NCBI RefSeq assembly: GCF_015207825.1
Contig: NZ_JADEWC010000012.1
Span: 1-64,000 of the forward strand
Origin: Cyanobacterium stanieri LEGE 03274
Lineage (GTDB): Bacteria > Cyanobacteriota > Cyanobacteriia > Cyanobacteriales > Cyanobacteriaceae
DNA length: 64,000 bases
Direction: 5' to 3'
Part shown: piece by piece, positions 1-8,529 of the stretch
Numbering within the stretch: position 1 is the stretch's first letter
How the letters are laid out: each line of letters starts with the position of its first letter
Translations under genes and position numbers: made by a program
Notes under the pieces: model-generated
What the model saw: the letters and a program-made list of their open reading frames with translations, nothing else
Databases searched by the model: none
What the model was told of the DNA's origin: nothing

Positions 1-895
1 CCGCAACCCCTTAACCATCAGTAAACAAATAAAACAAAGTTTTGAACTTCATCCCCAAGTAGAAATTGAAAACCTAGACGACATCGACAACATACCCGAT
101 GAAGAATCCCTTGAAGAAAGAACAACCATCATCATAATACCCACCCTAGAACAACTTTTCTTGCGCGACATAGAAGGTTGGGATAGTGTCATACTTTTGA
201 GAGAATTAATCATCCATAACCCCAACTGCTTTTGGATTATCGGCTGTAACCATCTAGCATGGAATTTTTTAGACTATGTCTGTCAAATCAAAGCCTACTT
301 TAATAGTATCCATTCCCTACCGCCCCTAGACGGAGAAATGTTAAAAAATTGGTTAAATCCCGTGATTCAAACCGTAGTTAGTAATAAATTTAAACAAAAT
401 CAACACCTAAGCCCTCTCCATAATCCCGAAGAAGATAAAGAAAACCATGACGAAAATTATTGGACATATCTTGCCGAAGAATCATCAGGTATTCCCAGCA
501 TCGCCCTTAATCTTTGGATTAACAGCTTAAGATTTGAAAAAGACAACGTTAACGAAGATGAATTGTCTGAAATTACCTTCGAGAAAATAATCGATTCAGA
601 CTCTAATTATACTCTAAAACAAATTACCCCATATCTACCCGATTTACCTTCTCTCACCATTGAAAATCGTTATCTATTACACTCAGTATTAATTCATGGA
701 CGCATTAGCCGATCGCACTTAGCCATCAGTCTAGGGGAGTCGGAAAGTCAAATAGAAGCCCAAATTCAACAACTTTTAAGACAATATATCCTAAAACGGG
801 AAAACGGTGCTTTATCTATTAACCCCACCTATTATAAAAAACTTAAAAATGAATTGATTAATAATAATTTTTATGTGGGCGAAGAAATAGAATAA
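1..895 (+). CDS. C-terminal part of an ATPase-like protein with a winged-helix end (partial)
   Basis: The reading frame is open from the left edge of the window to the TAA ending at 895, so the gene begins upstream. A TTG at 161 is an internal codon and not a convincing start. What is visible looks like the second half of an AAA+/STAND-type P-loop protein. A hydrophobic strand (TIIIIPTLEQLF) could be Walker B-like and is followed by a strand ending IIGCN, which could be a sensor-1 element. The last 70 or so residues (LLHSVLIHGRISRSHLAISL onward) have the helix-turn-helix and wing pattern of a winged-helix domain. No Walker A is visible because that part lies outside. The function is unknown. 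The 3' end runs straight into short A/T-rich repeats. Confidence 0.6.
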   Translation, partial: RNPLTISKQIKQSFELHPQVEIENLDDIDNIPDEESLEERTTIIIIPTLEQLFLRDIEGWDSVILLRELIIHNPNCFWIIGCNHLAWNFLDYVCQIKAYFNSIHSLPPLDGEMLKNWLNPVIQTVVSNKFKQNQHLSPLHNPEEDKENHDENYWTYLAEESSGIPSIALNLWINSLRFEKDNVNEDELSEITFEKIIDSDSNYTLKQITPYLPDLPSLTIENRYLLHSVLIHGRISRSHLAISLGESESQIEAQIQQLLRQYILKRENGALSINPTYYKKLKNELINNNFYVGEEIE

Positions 896-953
896 AGGTG
901 TTAACAATTAATAATGGACAATTAACAATTAATAAACTATTACCTACCACCGA

Positions 954-1160
954 ATATCAACTCCCCTTGATCATTTACAAATTAGCAATAGAGTTGTTGT
1001 GAATTAAATATCTGCGTATCTGAAACCCTTATCAAATAAATAGTAAATTGGTCAAAAAATCTATTTCGCAACAAGTTTAGTATCAATATCTTAGTTCAAT
1101 TTATTGAACGAACTATCGTTAGCTGTGTAATTTATTACACGGTGAGGGGGCGAAGATACT
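954..1160 (+). repeat. Dispersed double-palindrome element, copy 1, interrupted
   Basis: This fills most of the 896-1208 gap. The left module (954-990, ATATCAACTCCCCTTGATCA...) is separated by about 90 bp of unrelated sequence from the right module (1082-1159). The right module has palindrome 1, TTCAAT-TTATTGAA, near 1094-1107, and palindrome 2, GTGTAAT-TTATTACAC, near 1125-1140, followed by CGAAGATAC. The same modules lie side by side at 26908-27036 and 43683-43800, so this copy looks disrupted. Bases 899-945 hold TTAACAA/TTAATAA/TGGACAA short-period repeats. Confidence 0.7.
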
Positions 1161-1208
1161 CATCACCCCTACTCCCCATCTCCCATACTTACAAATCCCG
1201 AACGGAGG

Positions 1209-2402
1209 TTAACTATTAATAGTTTCCACACAACGAGCAAACATTTCCACCCCCAAACTAAGGGCAGTTTCATCAAAATCAAAACGGGGATGATGATGGG
1301 GAAAATTAAGCCCTTTTTCGGCATTAGCTGAACCTAAAAAGAAATAACAACCCGGAACTTTTTGTAAGAAAAAAGACATATCCTCCCCCCCCATGGTTTG
1401 ACATTCAGGCACAACCCCCAAAGGAGTTTCCACCACATCAAGGGCAACACTTCTCACTAAATCAGTAATACGAGCATTATTAATTACAGGGGGATACAGT
1501 TGCCAGTAGTCAAGGTCATATTTTGCTCCATGGCTTTGGCAAATTCCTTTGATAATAGCTTCTATTCTGTCGCCAATATACTGTTCGTATTTGGGATTAA
1601 AATAGCGCACCGTACCACTCATTTTAACGCTATCAGCGATGACATTTAAAGCTGTCCCCCCTTGAAATGTGCCTACGGTGACAACCGCTGAATCCGTGGG
1701 TTTTATGTTACGACTGACGATGGTTTGTAAGCTATTAACTATTTGTGAGCCTACCATAATTGAGTCAATGGTTTGATCGGGCATCGCCCCGTGGCCTCCT
1801 TTACCAAAAATTTGGCACTTAAAACATTCTACCGCCGCCATCAAAGCCCCTTCTCTCACACCCACAGTGCCTAGGGGTAAATTGTTCCACAGGTGTAAAC
1901 CTACGATCGCATCTACATCAGGATTCTGTAAAACCCCTTCTTCTATCATCGGTTTAGCGCCTCCTGGGCCTTCTTCTGCTGGTTGAAAGATGATTTTGAC
2001 TGTACCTCTAAATTTATCCTTGTTATGGGCTAAATAATGGGCAATTCCAAGGGCGATCGCACTATGTCCATCATGACCACAGGCGTGCATAATTCCCTCA
2101 TGGCGAGACTTATAAGATACTTCATTTAACTCTAGTACGGGCAAAGCATCCATATCCGCTCGAATTGCTAAAACTTTTCCGTCAAAGTCACTTTTAATGG
2201 TGGCAACAATACCTGTTTTGGCAACTCCTTTTTGATGTTCAATGCCCCATTCTTTTAGTTTATGGCTAATGAAATCAGCAGTTAAATTTTCCCTAAAACC
2301 TAATTCGGGATATTGGTGCATTCTACGGCGCCATTCTACTAATTGGGGTTGTAAATCAAAAATTTGATCACGAATTTGAGTTTTTTTAATGATAGTATCC
2401 AT
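1209..2402 (-). CDS. M20-family amidohydrolase (N-acyl-amino-acid/hippurate hydrolase type)
   Basis: A 397-residue cytoplasmic metallopeptidase-like hydrolase of the M20D group, which removes acyl groups from N-acyl amino acids. The metal-site motifs are visible: RADMDALP at residues 81-88, HACGHDGH at 106-113, FQPAEEG at 139-145, a GLH motif near 170 and GGEDMSFF near residue 340. The length and the full set of metal ligands fit an active enzyme. The exact substrate (N-acetyl amino acid, hippurate or an indole-acetyl conjugate) cannot be read from the sequence. The gene stands alone: downstream is the repeat-filled gap to 896, upstream a 534-bp A/T-rich spacer. ATG start at 2402. Confidence 0.88.
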   Translation of the reverse strand: MDTIIKKTQIRDQIFDLQPQLVEWRRRMHQYPELGFRENLTADFISHKLKEWGIEHQKGVAKTGIVATIKSDFDGKVLAIRADMDALPVLELNEVSYKSRHEGIMHACGHDGHSAIALGIAHYLAHNKDKFRGTVKIIFQPAEEGPGGAKPMIEEGVLQNPDVDAIVGLHLWNNLPLGTVGVREGALMAAVECFKCQIFGKGGHGAMPDQTIDSIMVGSQIVNSLQTIVSRNIKPTDSAVVTVGTFQGGTALNVIADSVKMSGTVRYFNPKYEQYIGDRIEAIIKGICQSHGAKYDLDYWQLYPPVINNARITDLVRSVALDVVETPLGVVPECQTMGGEDMSFFLQKVPGCYFFLGSANAEKGLNFPHHHPRFDFDETALSLGVEMFARCVETINS

Positions 2403-2936
2403 TAATTTAATTTTTATAACGCATCTTTATTCTTTTTTCAGTTTACTCTTATTTTTAGTTTTAATATATGATTTTATCCTTAATCTCATTGGTAAATTTT
2501 ATTGTTATCTAATCTTGTGACCAGTGTTTTAACTCTAATGAAGTAAACTTATTTTTATCTTTCTAATAGTTTTTATTATAAATATTTTATAGTATTTTTA
2601 TATCTTTTGTTTTATTTTTTTTGCAATCACATAATAATGATTAATCATGAAGCAAACCTGTAACTATATAATAACATATTATATATGTTTTAAAACAAGA
2701 TATTTTCATAAAAATCTGACCATAAAAATTAAGTTATTATGGGTTAATAGTAGGTTTATTAAATCCATTACTTAATAAAAATAACTAACATAAATTTAAT
2801 ATTATTGAGTGTTATTCATCAGTTATATAGCTAATGAAAAATTAATTAAATTGGGAAAATTTTATTTTTTGATAACCTATGACTCTCCTCCTAAAATTAA
2901 TGATAAACTCATGGATAAAAACTAGCCTTATTAGCA
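2403..2936. other. A/T-rich intergenic spacer without recognisable gene
   Basis: A 534-bp stretch between the divergent amidohydrolase gene and a 63-residue small gene. It is strongly A/T-rich with many TTTATT/ATAATA runs and stops in all frames. It must contain the promoters for both flanking genes, but no clear -35/-10 pair stands out. I see no tRNA-like or riboswitch-like core. Confidence 0.5.
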
Positions 2937-3128
2937 ATGACAGATAACATAGATAAAATAAAAATTATGATTGATACTGCCCTAATTGATAAGCGACTCA
3001 ATCGCAAAGATAGTAACTTAATCAGAAATGCGATCTATAATGATGGACAAGTAACAAAAGAAAAAATAAGATTATGGCGTGAATTACAAGCCAAAGTAAC
3101 TAATGGAGAAATACTCCTAGAAAATTGA
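2937..3128 (+). CDS. Small hypothetical protein, 63 aa
   Basis: A short charged protein (MTDNIDKIKIMIDTALIDKR...) with predicted helical character, no membrane segment and no cysteine. The reading frame has normal codon use for this genome and ends just as a 7-bp-period repeat begins (ATTGACA ATTGCTC), with the stop lying in the first repeat unit. gcvT follows 65 bp downstream on the same strand. No Shine-Dalgarno sequence is obvious before the ATG. I do not recognise the family. It resembles small conserved cyanobacterial proteins of unknown role, and a chance frame is not excluded. Confidence 0.5.
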   Translation: MTDNIDKIKIMIDTALIDKRLNRKDSNLIRNAIYNDGQVTKEKIRLWRELQAKVTNGEILLEN

Positions 3129-3193
3129 CAATTGCTCTTAGACCACTGACAATAGATAATTAAACTCTCCTAATTTTTTATCTCTTTTTATCT

Positions 3194-4297
3194 ATGAAGT
3201 CTGAATCATTACGTACTCCTTTATATTCCTTGTCGGTGGAGTCTAAAGCCAAATTTACTGATTTTGCAGGGTGGGAAATGGCTTTGCAATATGAAGGCTT
3301 AAAAAAAGAGCATCAGGCAGTTAGAGACGAAGCGGGAATGTTTGATATTTCCCACATGGGTAAATTTTATTTACGGGGAAAAAATTTACGCTCTAGTTTA
3401 GGTTATCTTGTGCCAACAGATTTATCAACTATGACAAGGGGTAAGGCTCTATATTCGGTATTATTGAACCAGCAAGGAGGCATTATTGACGATATTATTT
3501 TTTATTATCAGGGTAGCGGTGATGATGGGGTAGAATCGGGAATATTAATTGTTAATGCTTCTACTTGTGAGAAGGATTGGGCTTGGTTAAATAAACACCT
3601 CACACCTAAGGGCGTTGAGTTATTGGATAAGACTCAGGATTTAGCTTTAATTGCTATCCAAGGATGTAAGGCTGAGAGTTATCTACAGTCTTTTTTGAAT
3701 GTTGATTTAAGTCATTTACAGGCTTTTGAGCATTTAACCACCAGTTTTGAGGGGCAAAAAGTTTTTGTGGCTCGGACGGGTTACACTGGGGAAGATGGTT
3801 TTGAGGTGATGACTACTGCTACTGTAGCACAGGATATGTGGCGATCGCACTTAGAACAAGGGGTAATTCCCTGCGGTTTAGGGGCAAGGGATACCCTTCG
3901 ATTGGAAGCGGGGATGAGTTTGTATGGGCAAGAAATAGACGAAACCACTACCCCCCTTGAAGCTGGATTGGGATGGTTAGTCAATCTTAACCGTGAGGAT
4001 GACTTTATGGGGCGTGAAATCCTCGTTAAACAAAAGCAAGAGGGCTTGACTAAAAAATTGGTGGGCTTACAAATGGAGGGAAGATATATCGCCCGTCATG
4101 GTTATCCCATCAAACATAATAATAGTACCATCGGTGAAGTTACTAGCGGTACTCTTTCTCCTACCCTCAACAGTGCGATCGCCCTTGGTTATTTACCCAT
4201 ACAATTAAGTAAAATAGGGCAAACTGTGGATATAGAAATCAGAGGCAAACTCTACCCCGCCAAAGTTGTCAAAAAACCTTTCTATCGCCGTAAATAA
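3194..4297 (+). CDS. gcvT: Glycine cleavage system T protein (aminomethyltransferase)
   Basis: A 367-residue folate-dependent enzyme that takes the methylamine group from lipoyl-H protein and releases ammonia plus methylene-tetrahydrofolate. This is part of photorespiratory glycine breakdown in cyanobacteria. The family pattern is complete: LRTPLY at the N-terminus, FDISHMG near residue 50, GGIIDD (containing the conserved catalytic Asp) near 95-100, ARTGYTGEDGFE near 195, LRLEAGMSLYGQEID near 235-250, and the barrel-like C-terminal domain ending KKPFYRRK. gcvH and gcvP are not in this window, so the system is not an operon here. Start at ATG 3194, whose N-terminal residues match the usual family start. 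Confidence 0.95.
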   Translation: MKSESLRTPLYSLSVESKAKFTDFAGWEMALQYEGLKKEHQAVRDEAGMFDISHMGKFYLRGKNLRSSLGYLVPTDLSTMTRGKALYSVLLNQQGGIIDDIIFYYQGSGDDGVESGILIVNASTCEKDWAWLNKHLTPKGVELLDKTQDLALIAIQGCKAESYLQSFLNVDLSHLQAFEHLTTSFEGQKVFVARTGYTGEDGFEVMTTATVAQDMWRSHLEQGVIPCGLGARDTLRLEAGMSLYGQEIDETTTPLEAGLGWLVNLNREDDFMGREILVKQKQEGLTKKLVGLQMEGRYIARHGYPIKHNNSTIGEVTSGTLSPTLNSAIALGYLPIQLSKIGQTVDIEIRGKLYPAKVVKKPFYRRK

Positions 4298-4459
4298 GAG
4301 TCATTACCATCATAATATGGCATTGCTTAATAATGGTGGGAAATATAATTGAATGATGATAAAAATTGAGACATCAAAATATTATCACTATTCCCTATTC
4401 CCCTCCTAAAAGAGAAATTCATATCTAAAATAAGCAACGCCCATAGTATTATTAACACT

Positions 4460-4487
4460 ATTCCCCATTGCCCATTCCCTATTCCCC
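4460..4487. repeat. Heptamer tandem repeat (ATTCCCC type)
   Basis: Four contiguous 7-bp units, ATTCCCC, ATTGCCC, ATTCCCT and ATTCCCC, in the gcvT to carotenoid-oxygenase gap. A related partial array lies at about 4388-4402. This is the STRR type of short tandem repeat known from cyanobacteria. Confidence 0.8.
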
Positions 4488-4555
4488 GAAATGATGTTGT
4501 TATAATTGTTTAAAGAAATATGAATAAATATTAAGCAATTTTAACAAAATTCCCC

Positions 4556-6037
4556 ATGGTACAAATAGAAAATAAACCAGTAGAAAATAAATCCTATAGC
4601 TTAGAAGACTGGCGTAAAGGTTACGAATCTCAACCCCACGAAAAAGAATATTGGATAGAAGATATAGAAGGAGAAATCCCCCCTGACTTACGGGGTACAT
4701 TATATCGTAATGGGCCTGGATTATTAGAAGTATATGGCACACCCTTAAATCATCCCTTTGATGGAGATGGCATGATTTGCTCATTTAAATTTACAGATGA
4801 GGGTTGTTATTTTCGTAATAGTTATGTAAAAACAAAAGAATATTTAGAAGAAAAAGAAGCTCAAAAAATGCTCTATCGAGGGGTATTTGGTAGCCAAAAA
4901 CCAGGGGGAATTTTAGGTAATATCTTTGATATAAAAGTAAAAAATATTGCCAATACTAATGTTATCAAGCTAGGAAAAAAATTATTAGCATTATGGGAGG
5001 CCGCATTACCTTATTATTTAGATCCAGAAACCTTAGAAACAAAAAAATTAGATAATTTAGATGGTATTTTAAAAGACGGTGATGTTTTTTCAGCGCACCC
5101 TAGAATCGATCCTCATTCACCATTTAATAACGGTAAACCTTCCTTAATTAATTTTGGTATAAAGCCTGGTTTATCTAGCACCATCAATATTTACGAATTT
5201 GATTTAGAAGGAAATATCTTACAACAATATAGCCATATTACCCCCGGATTTTGCTTTATTCATGATTTTTTAATTACTCCCAACTATATTATTTTCTTCC
5301 AAAATCCTACCAGTTATAATCCTTTACCCTTTGTATTTGGGATTAAGGGCGCTGGGGAATGTTTAGATTTTAAAGAGAATGAAACCACTAAAATTATTTT
5401 AATTCCTCGCCATACACCCCATAAAGATGTCATTACCTTAGAAACAAATGCAGGGTTTATTTTTCACCATGCCAATGCTTTTGAAAAAGATGAAAAAACT
5501 TTAATTATTGACTCAGTATGCTATGCCAAATTGAGTCAAATTAACCCCGATAAAAGTTATAAAGAGGTAGATTTTGATGAACTTGCACCCGGGCAATTAT
5601 TCCGTTTTAAACTAGATTTAAATACTCAAAAAGTAGAAAAGGAATTACTTAATCAACGGTGTGTAGAATTTCCTTTTATCAATCCTGAAAATGTCGGGAG
5701 AGATTATCGTTATTTGTTCATCGGTGCTACCCATAACGCCACTAAAAATGCTCCTCTACAGGCTTTGTTAAAATTTGATTTATATACTAAAGAAGAACAA
5801 TTATATTCCTTTGCCCCTAAAGGTTTTGCCGGTGAGCCTATTTTTGTACCAAAAAACAATACTACAGGGGAAGATGATGCTTGGATATTAGATTTAATTT
5901 ATGACTCCGAAAATCATCGCTCGGATTTGGTGATATTTGATGGTAAAGATATTTCGCAACCTGTAGCTACTTTACATCTTAAGCAACATATCCCTTATGG
6001 GTTGCATGGTAGTTGGGCTTCCACAATTGACAACTAA
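4556..6037 (+). CDS. Carotenoid oxygenase (apocarotenoid-15,15'-oxygenase type)
   Basis: A 493-residue non-haem iron dioxygenase of the RPE65/CCD family, expected to cleave apocarotenoids to retinal-type products. The four iron-binding histidines of the seven-bladed propeller are in the right places: H181 (SAHPRID), H236 (FIHDF), H304 or H305 (FHHANAF) and H484 (GLHGSW). PPDLRGTLYRNGPG near 42-55 is the family's N-terminal signature. The gene is transcribed alone. Its stop codon lies inside a heptamer repeat array, so the last residues (TIDN) are encoded by repeat DNA. Substrate specificity (apocarotenal versus a bicyclic carotenoid) cannot be decided here. ATG start at 4556. Confidence 0.9.
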   Translation: MVQIENKPVENKSYSLEDWRKGYESQPHEKEYWIEDIEGEIPPDLRGTLYRNGPGLLEVYGTPLNHPFDGDGMICSFKFTDEGCYFRNSYVKTKEYLEEKEAQKMLYRGVFGSQKPGGILGNIFDIKVKNIANTNVIKLGKKLLALWEAALPYYLDPETLETKKLDNLDGILKDGDVFSAHPRIDPHSPFNNGKPSLINFGIKPGLSSTINIYEFDLEGNILQQYSHITPGFCFIHDFLITPNYIIFFQNPTSYNPLPFVFGIKGAGECLDFKENETTKIILIPRHTPHKDVITLETNAGFIFHHANAFEKDEKTLIIDSVCYAKLSQINPDKSYKEVDFDELAPGQLFRFKLDLNTQKVEKELLNQRCVEFPFINPENVGRDYRYLFIGATHNATKNAPLQALLKFDLYTKEEQLYSFAPKGFAGEPIFVPKNNTTGEDDAWILDLIYDSENHRSDLVIFDGKDISQPVATLHLKQHIPYGLHGSWASTIDN

Positions 6038-6060
6038 CAATTGACAATGGACAATTATTG
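6026..6060. repeat. Heptamer repeat overlapping a gene end
   Basis: Units ATTGACA, ACTAACA, ATTGACA, ATGGACA and ATTATTG run in a 7-bp frame. The carotenoid-oxygenase stop (6035-6037) lies in the second unit. Confidence 0.75.
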
Positions 6061-6070
6061 AGAGGTTGAT

Positions 6071-6087
6071 GGTGGGCATTGCCCACC
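6071..6087. repeat. GGTGGGC/GCCCACC hairpin repeat, copy 1
   Basis: A perfect 7-bp inverted repeat with a 3-base ATT loop, directly upstream of folP. The identical hairpin occurs at 47150-47166 next to por. No U-run follows, so it is more likely a dispersed repeat than a terminator. Confidence 0.75.
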
Positions 6088-6109
6088 CTACTTTGTGAGG
6101 AATCAAATA

Positions 6110-6949
6110 ATGCAGATAAGAAATTATAGTTTTGACTGGAATCAGCGCACCTACATCATGGGAATACTCAATGTTACTCCCGATAGTTTTAGTGATGGGG
6201 GAGAATATAATGAATTACAAAAAGCTGTAAATCAAGCCCTTACCATGGTACAAGATGGGGCGAATATAATTGATATTGGGGGGCAATCCACACGCCCTGG
6301 GGCGCTGGAGGTGACTTTGGAGGAGGAGTTAAATCGAGTTATTCCCGTTATCGAGGCTATTCGTGAAAAAACAGATATTCCTATTTCCGTTGATACCACA
6401 AGGGCTGAAGTGGCAAAAAGGGCGATCGCCTCTGGGGTTGATATAATTAATGATATATCAGGGGCAACATTCGATCCTAATATGTTAGATACTGTTGCCC
6501 GTTTACAAGTGCCGATTATTTTAATGCACATTCGGGGTAATCCTCAAACTATGCAAACCATGACGGATTATCAAGATTTAATCGCAGAAATTGAAGAATT
6601 TTTCCTTGATAGAATTGCCCAATGTCTCCAAAAAGGCATCCTTCAATCTAATATTATCATTGATCCTGGCATTGGTTTTGCTAAAAATTATCAGCAAAAT
6701 ATCGCAATTCTAAATAATATTAAAAAATTAAAAAATCTTGGTTTTCCAATGCTTATTGGCACTTCTCGAAAAAGTTTTATCGGTAAAATATTAAATGAAA
6801 ATGACCCAGCAAAAAGGGTATGGGGGACAGCTGCTACTTGTTATCATGCCATTGCTCAAGGTGCTGATATTTTGAGGGTTCATGATGTTGCACCAATGTA
6901 CGATATTACTAGGGTTGCTGATGCTATTACTCGGTCAAAACAAGGTTAG
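6110..6949 (+). CDS. folP: Dihydropteroate synthase
   Basis: The TIM-barrel enzyme that joins p-aminobenzoate to hydroxymethyl-dihydropterin diphosphate in folate synthesis. Motifs: MGILNVTPDSFSDGG near the N-terminus (pterin/pyrophosphate loop), GGQSTRPGA, DPGIGFAK, and GTSRKSFIG (sulfonamide/pABA-site region). The frame is open from a GTG at 6095, but I prefer the ATG at 6110. TGAGG at 6096-6100 then makes a ribosome-binding site with about 9 bases spacing, and the protein has 279 residues, usual for the family. Its partner in the pathway, a fused pabA-pabB, is at 29011-31065. It is separated from the preceding gene by repeats, so it is probably transcribed from its own promoter. Confidence 0.95.
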   Translation: MQIRNYSFDWNQRTYIMGILNVTPDSFSDGGEYNELQKAVNQALTMVQDGANIIDIGGQSTRPGALEVTLEEELNRVIPVIEAIREKTDIPISVDTTRAEVAKRAIASGVDIINDISGATFDPNMLDTVARLQVPIILMHIRGNPQTMQTMTDYQDLIAEIEEFFLDRIAQCLQKGILQSNIIIDPGIGFAKNYQQNIAILNNIKKLKNLGFPMLIGTSRKSFIGKILNENDPAKRVWGTAATCYHAIAQGADILRVHDVAPMYDITRVADAITRSKQG

Positions 6950-7224
6950 TAATAAAATTTGTAACGAAAATTCTTTTTTTTCTTGACTTTGTACTTATTT
7001 TAAGGGATTATAGAATTGTTTGTTAGATAATGGAAATATTATTGTTTATCTCTGAAAATGCATAGATTACCATTATATTATAAGCATATCATAAAAAGGG
7101 GCATGACACAATAAAAAAGTCCTTAATTTTCTCTATGCTCAATAATAGAGTTTTTAAGAACAAATATGATATTTTACGAGACTTGTTGGGCTTCGTTACC
7201 TCCACCCAAACTATGATAAATCAA

Positions 7225-7623
7225 TTATAAATATGCTTCGTAAGCCATCAACATTAGCTTAACCAAAGATACACCGAGTAAAGCTAAACCGCTGAGGGTA
7301 CTAATGGCGAATCCGGGGGCTCTTTTTTTAGCTTCCTTGGCATAACCCCAAGCATAAAGAATTCTACCCACAACCCAAGTACCACCCAATATCATACCCC
7401 ACATTTCACTAACAAAGTAAGAAAAAATCCAGAGGAGGGGTAAGAAGAAGATAAGTTGTTCGAGGGTATTTTCTTGTACTCTTAAGACTCTTTCAAAGTT
7501 TTCGTCTCCGCTAGTGGCAGGGGGCATGACGTTATATTTAAATCTGGCTCTACCTACGTTTATAATGGTGACAAAATAAACTAAAAGAGCAAATACTGTA
7601 ATAATGCTAGGTCCTAATAACAT
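7225..7623 (-). CDS. MAPEG-family membrane protein
   Basis: A 132-residue protein with four hydrophobic segments. It carries the MAPEG signature RVQENTLEQL near residue 47-56 together with NVGRARFKYNV and the RILYAWGYAKEAKKR loop. The family (membrane-associated proteins in eicosanoid and glutathione metabolism) includes glutathione-dependent transferases and peroxidases of the inner membrane. Bacterial members are mostly uncharacterised, so no substrate is claimed. The gene is alone on the minus strand, with a 275-bp spacer separating its 3' end from folP. ATG start at 7623. Confidence 0.85.
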   Translation of the reverse strand: MLLGPSIITVFALLVYFVTIINVGRARFKYNVMPPATSGDENFERVLRVQENTLEQLIFFLPLLWIFSYFVSEMWGMILGGTWVVGRILYAWGYAKEAKKRAPGFAISTLSGLALLGVSLVKLMLMAYEAYL

Positions 7624-7825
7624 GGTTTTTTATGGTTGATATAACTAGATTAGTATAACGTCTATGGTGTACTTGTGTTGTCATTTAAGAAGAAAAATAA
7701 TAACAATGTGCCACAAAGAATTTTTACTTTTTTGAGTTATTTCATTATTTTATTTATTTACTAATAGAAAACTTTCTTTGTCATAAATGTCTTAGATATA
7801 AATCATTAAAGCAAACAAATTATTT

Positions 7826-8191
7826 TTATTTCCAGTTATTTTTTGCTTGATTTAGAATATAGTTAGAAAGATCATTTATTTGTTGCTTTGAAAGGCGATC
7901 GCCATAAGCCGACATATTATTTTTGCCATTAGTGATTATAGTTGCTATGGACTCAGGGGTATCGTAACTATTTTTTTGAAGGGCTTTTAATTTTAAGTTT
8001 TTGCCCCTGCGAATGATATTACCTCCATTAAGATGACACCCTGCACAGTTAATCTCAAAAAGTTTACTAGGTTCATGAATATTTTGATTAATTTGAGTTA
8101 AGTTTATCTGGGCGATCGCCCTTGGAATATAAAATAAATTAAAGGCAATAATAGTAATTAGTGTAACTGTAAAAATAGATAATTTTCGCAT
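7826..8191 (-). CDS. petJ: Cytochrome c6 (soluble photosynthetic electron carrier)
   Basis: A 121-residue precursor. Residues 1-28 form a Sec-type signal peptide (MRKLSIF... ending AIAQ), so the mature protein is in the thylakoid lumen or periplasm. The haem c motif CAGCH is at 49-53 and the distal ligand Met is at 93 (NNMSAYG). TNGKN and the SKQQINDLSNYIL helix are typical of cytochrome c6, which carries electrons from cytochrome b6f to photosystem I or to terminal oxidase, often as a substitute for plastocyanin. Copper regulation is common for petJ, but no repressor site is recognised here. The gene diverges from glpD. Confidence 0.9.
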   Translation of the reverse strand: MRKLSIFTVTLITIIAFNLFYIPRAIAQINLTQINQNIHEPSKLFEINCAGCHLNGGNIIRRGKNLKLKALQKNSYDTPESIATIITNGKNNMSAYGDRLSKQQINDLSNYILNQAKNNWK

Positions 8192-8432
8192 AATTTACAA
8201 AGATAATAAAAACAAAATTGAAAGTGAATAAATTATTAATTAATAAATTAACAATGATCTTATCTTAATGCTAAATCATTTCGTAAGTTGAAAGCAAGAT
8301 ATAGCAATTTTCGTGATGGTGAGGTACAAAACTTATCGGTATCTCGGAATAGGGAATGGAAAATGCTATAAATACTGCACCTCATAGTTTAAATAAAGGC
8401 TATAAGGGGAAAATGAAAAGAAATAAAATTTG

Positions 8433-8461
8433 TTGACAACCCCAGATATTTCATTGATAAT
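8433..8461 (+). promoter_or_regulatory. Predicted sigma70 promoter of glpD
   Basis: TTGACA (8433-8438), a 17-base spacer, then GATAAT (8456-8461), about 70 bases upstream of the glpD ATG. The match to consensus is near-perfect at both hexamers. The rest of the 8192-8529 gap, which is also the 5' region of petJ, shows nothing else recognisable. Confidence 0.65.
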
Positions 8462-8529
8462 TCAGAATTTATGATTATGCCCAAAAAGGGATCAGCTATA
8501 CTGAAAGGGAAGTTTCAAGGAATAATTTC

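Noticed and set aside
4500-4784. 94-residue reverse frame overlapping the carotenoid oxygenase start
   Set aside because: It lies antisense to a strongly supported gene and has no family pattern; hydrophobic content comes from A/T-rich codons.
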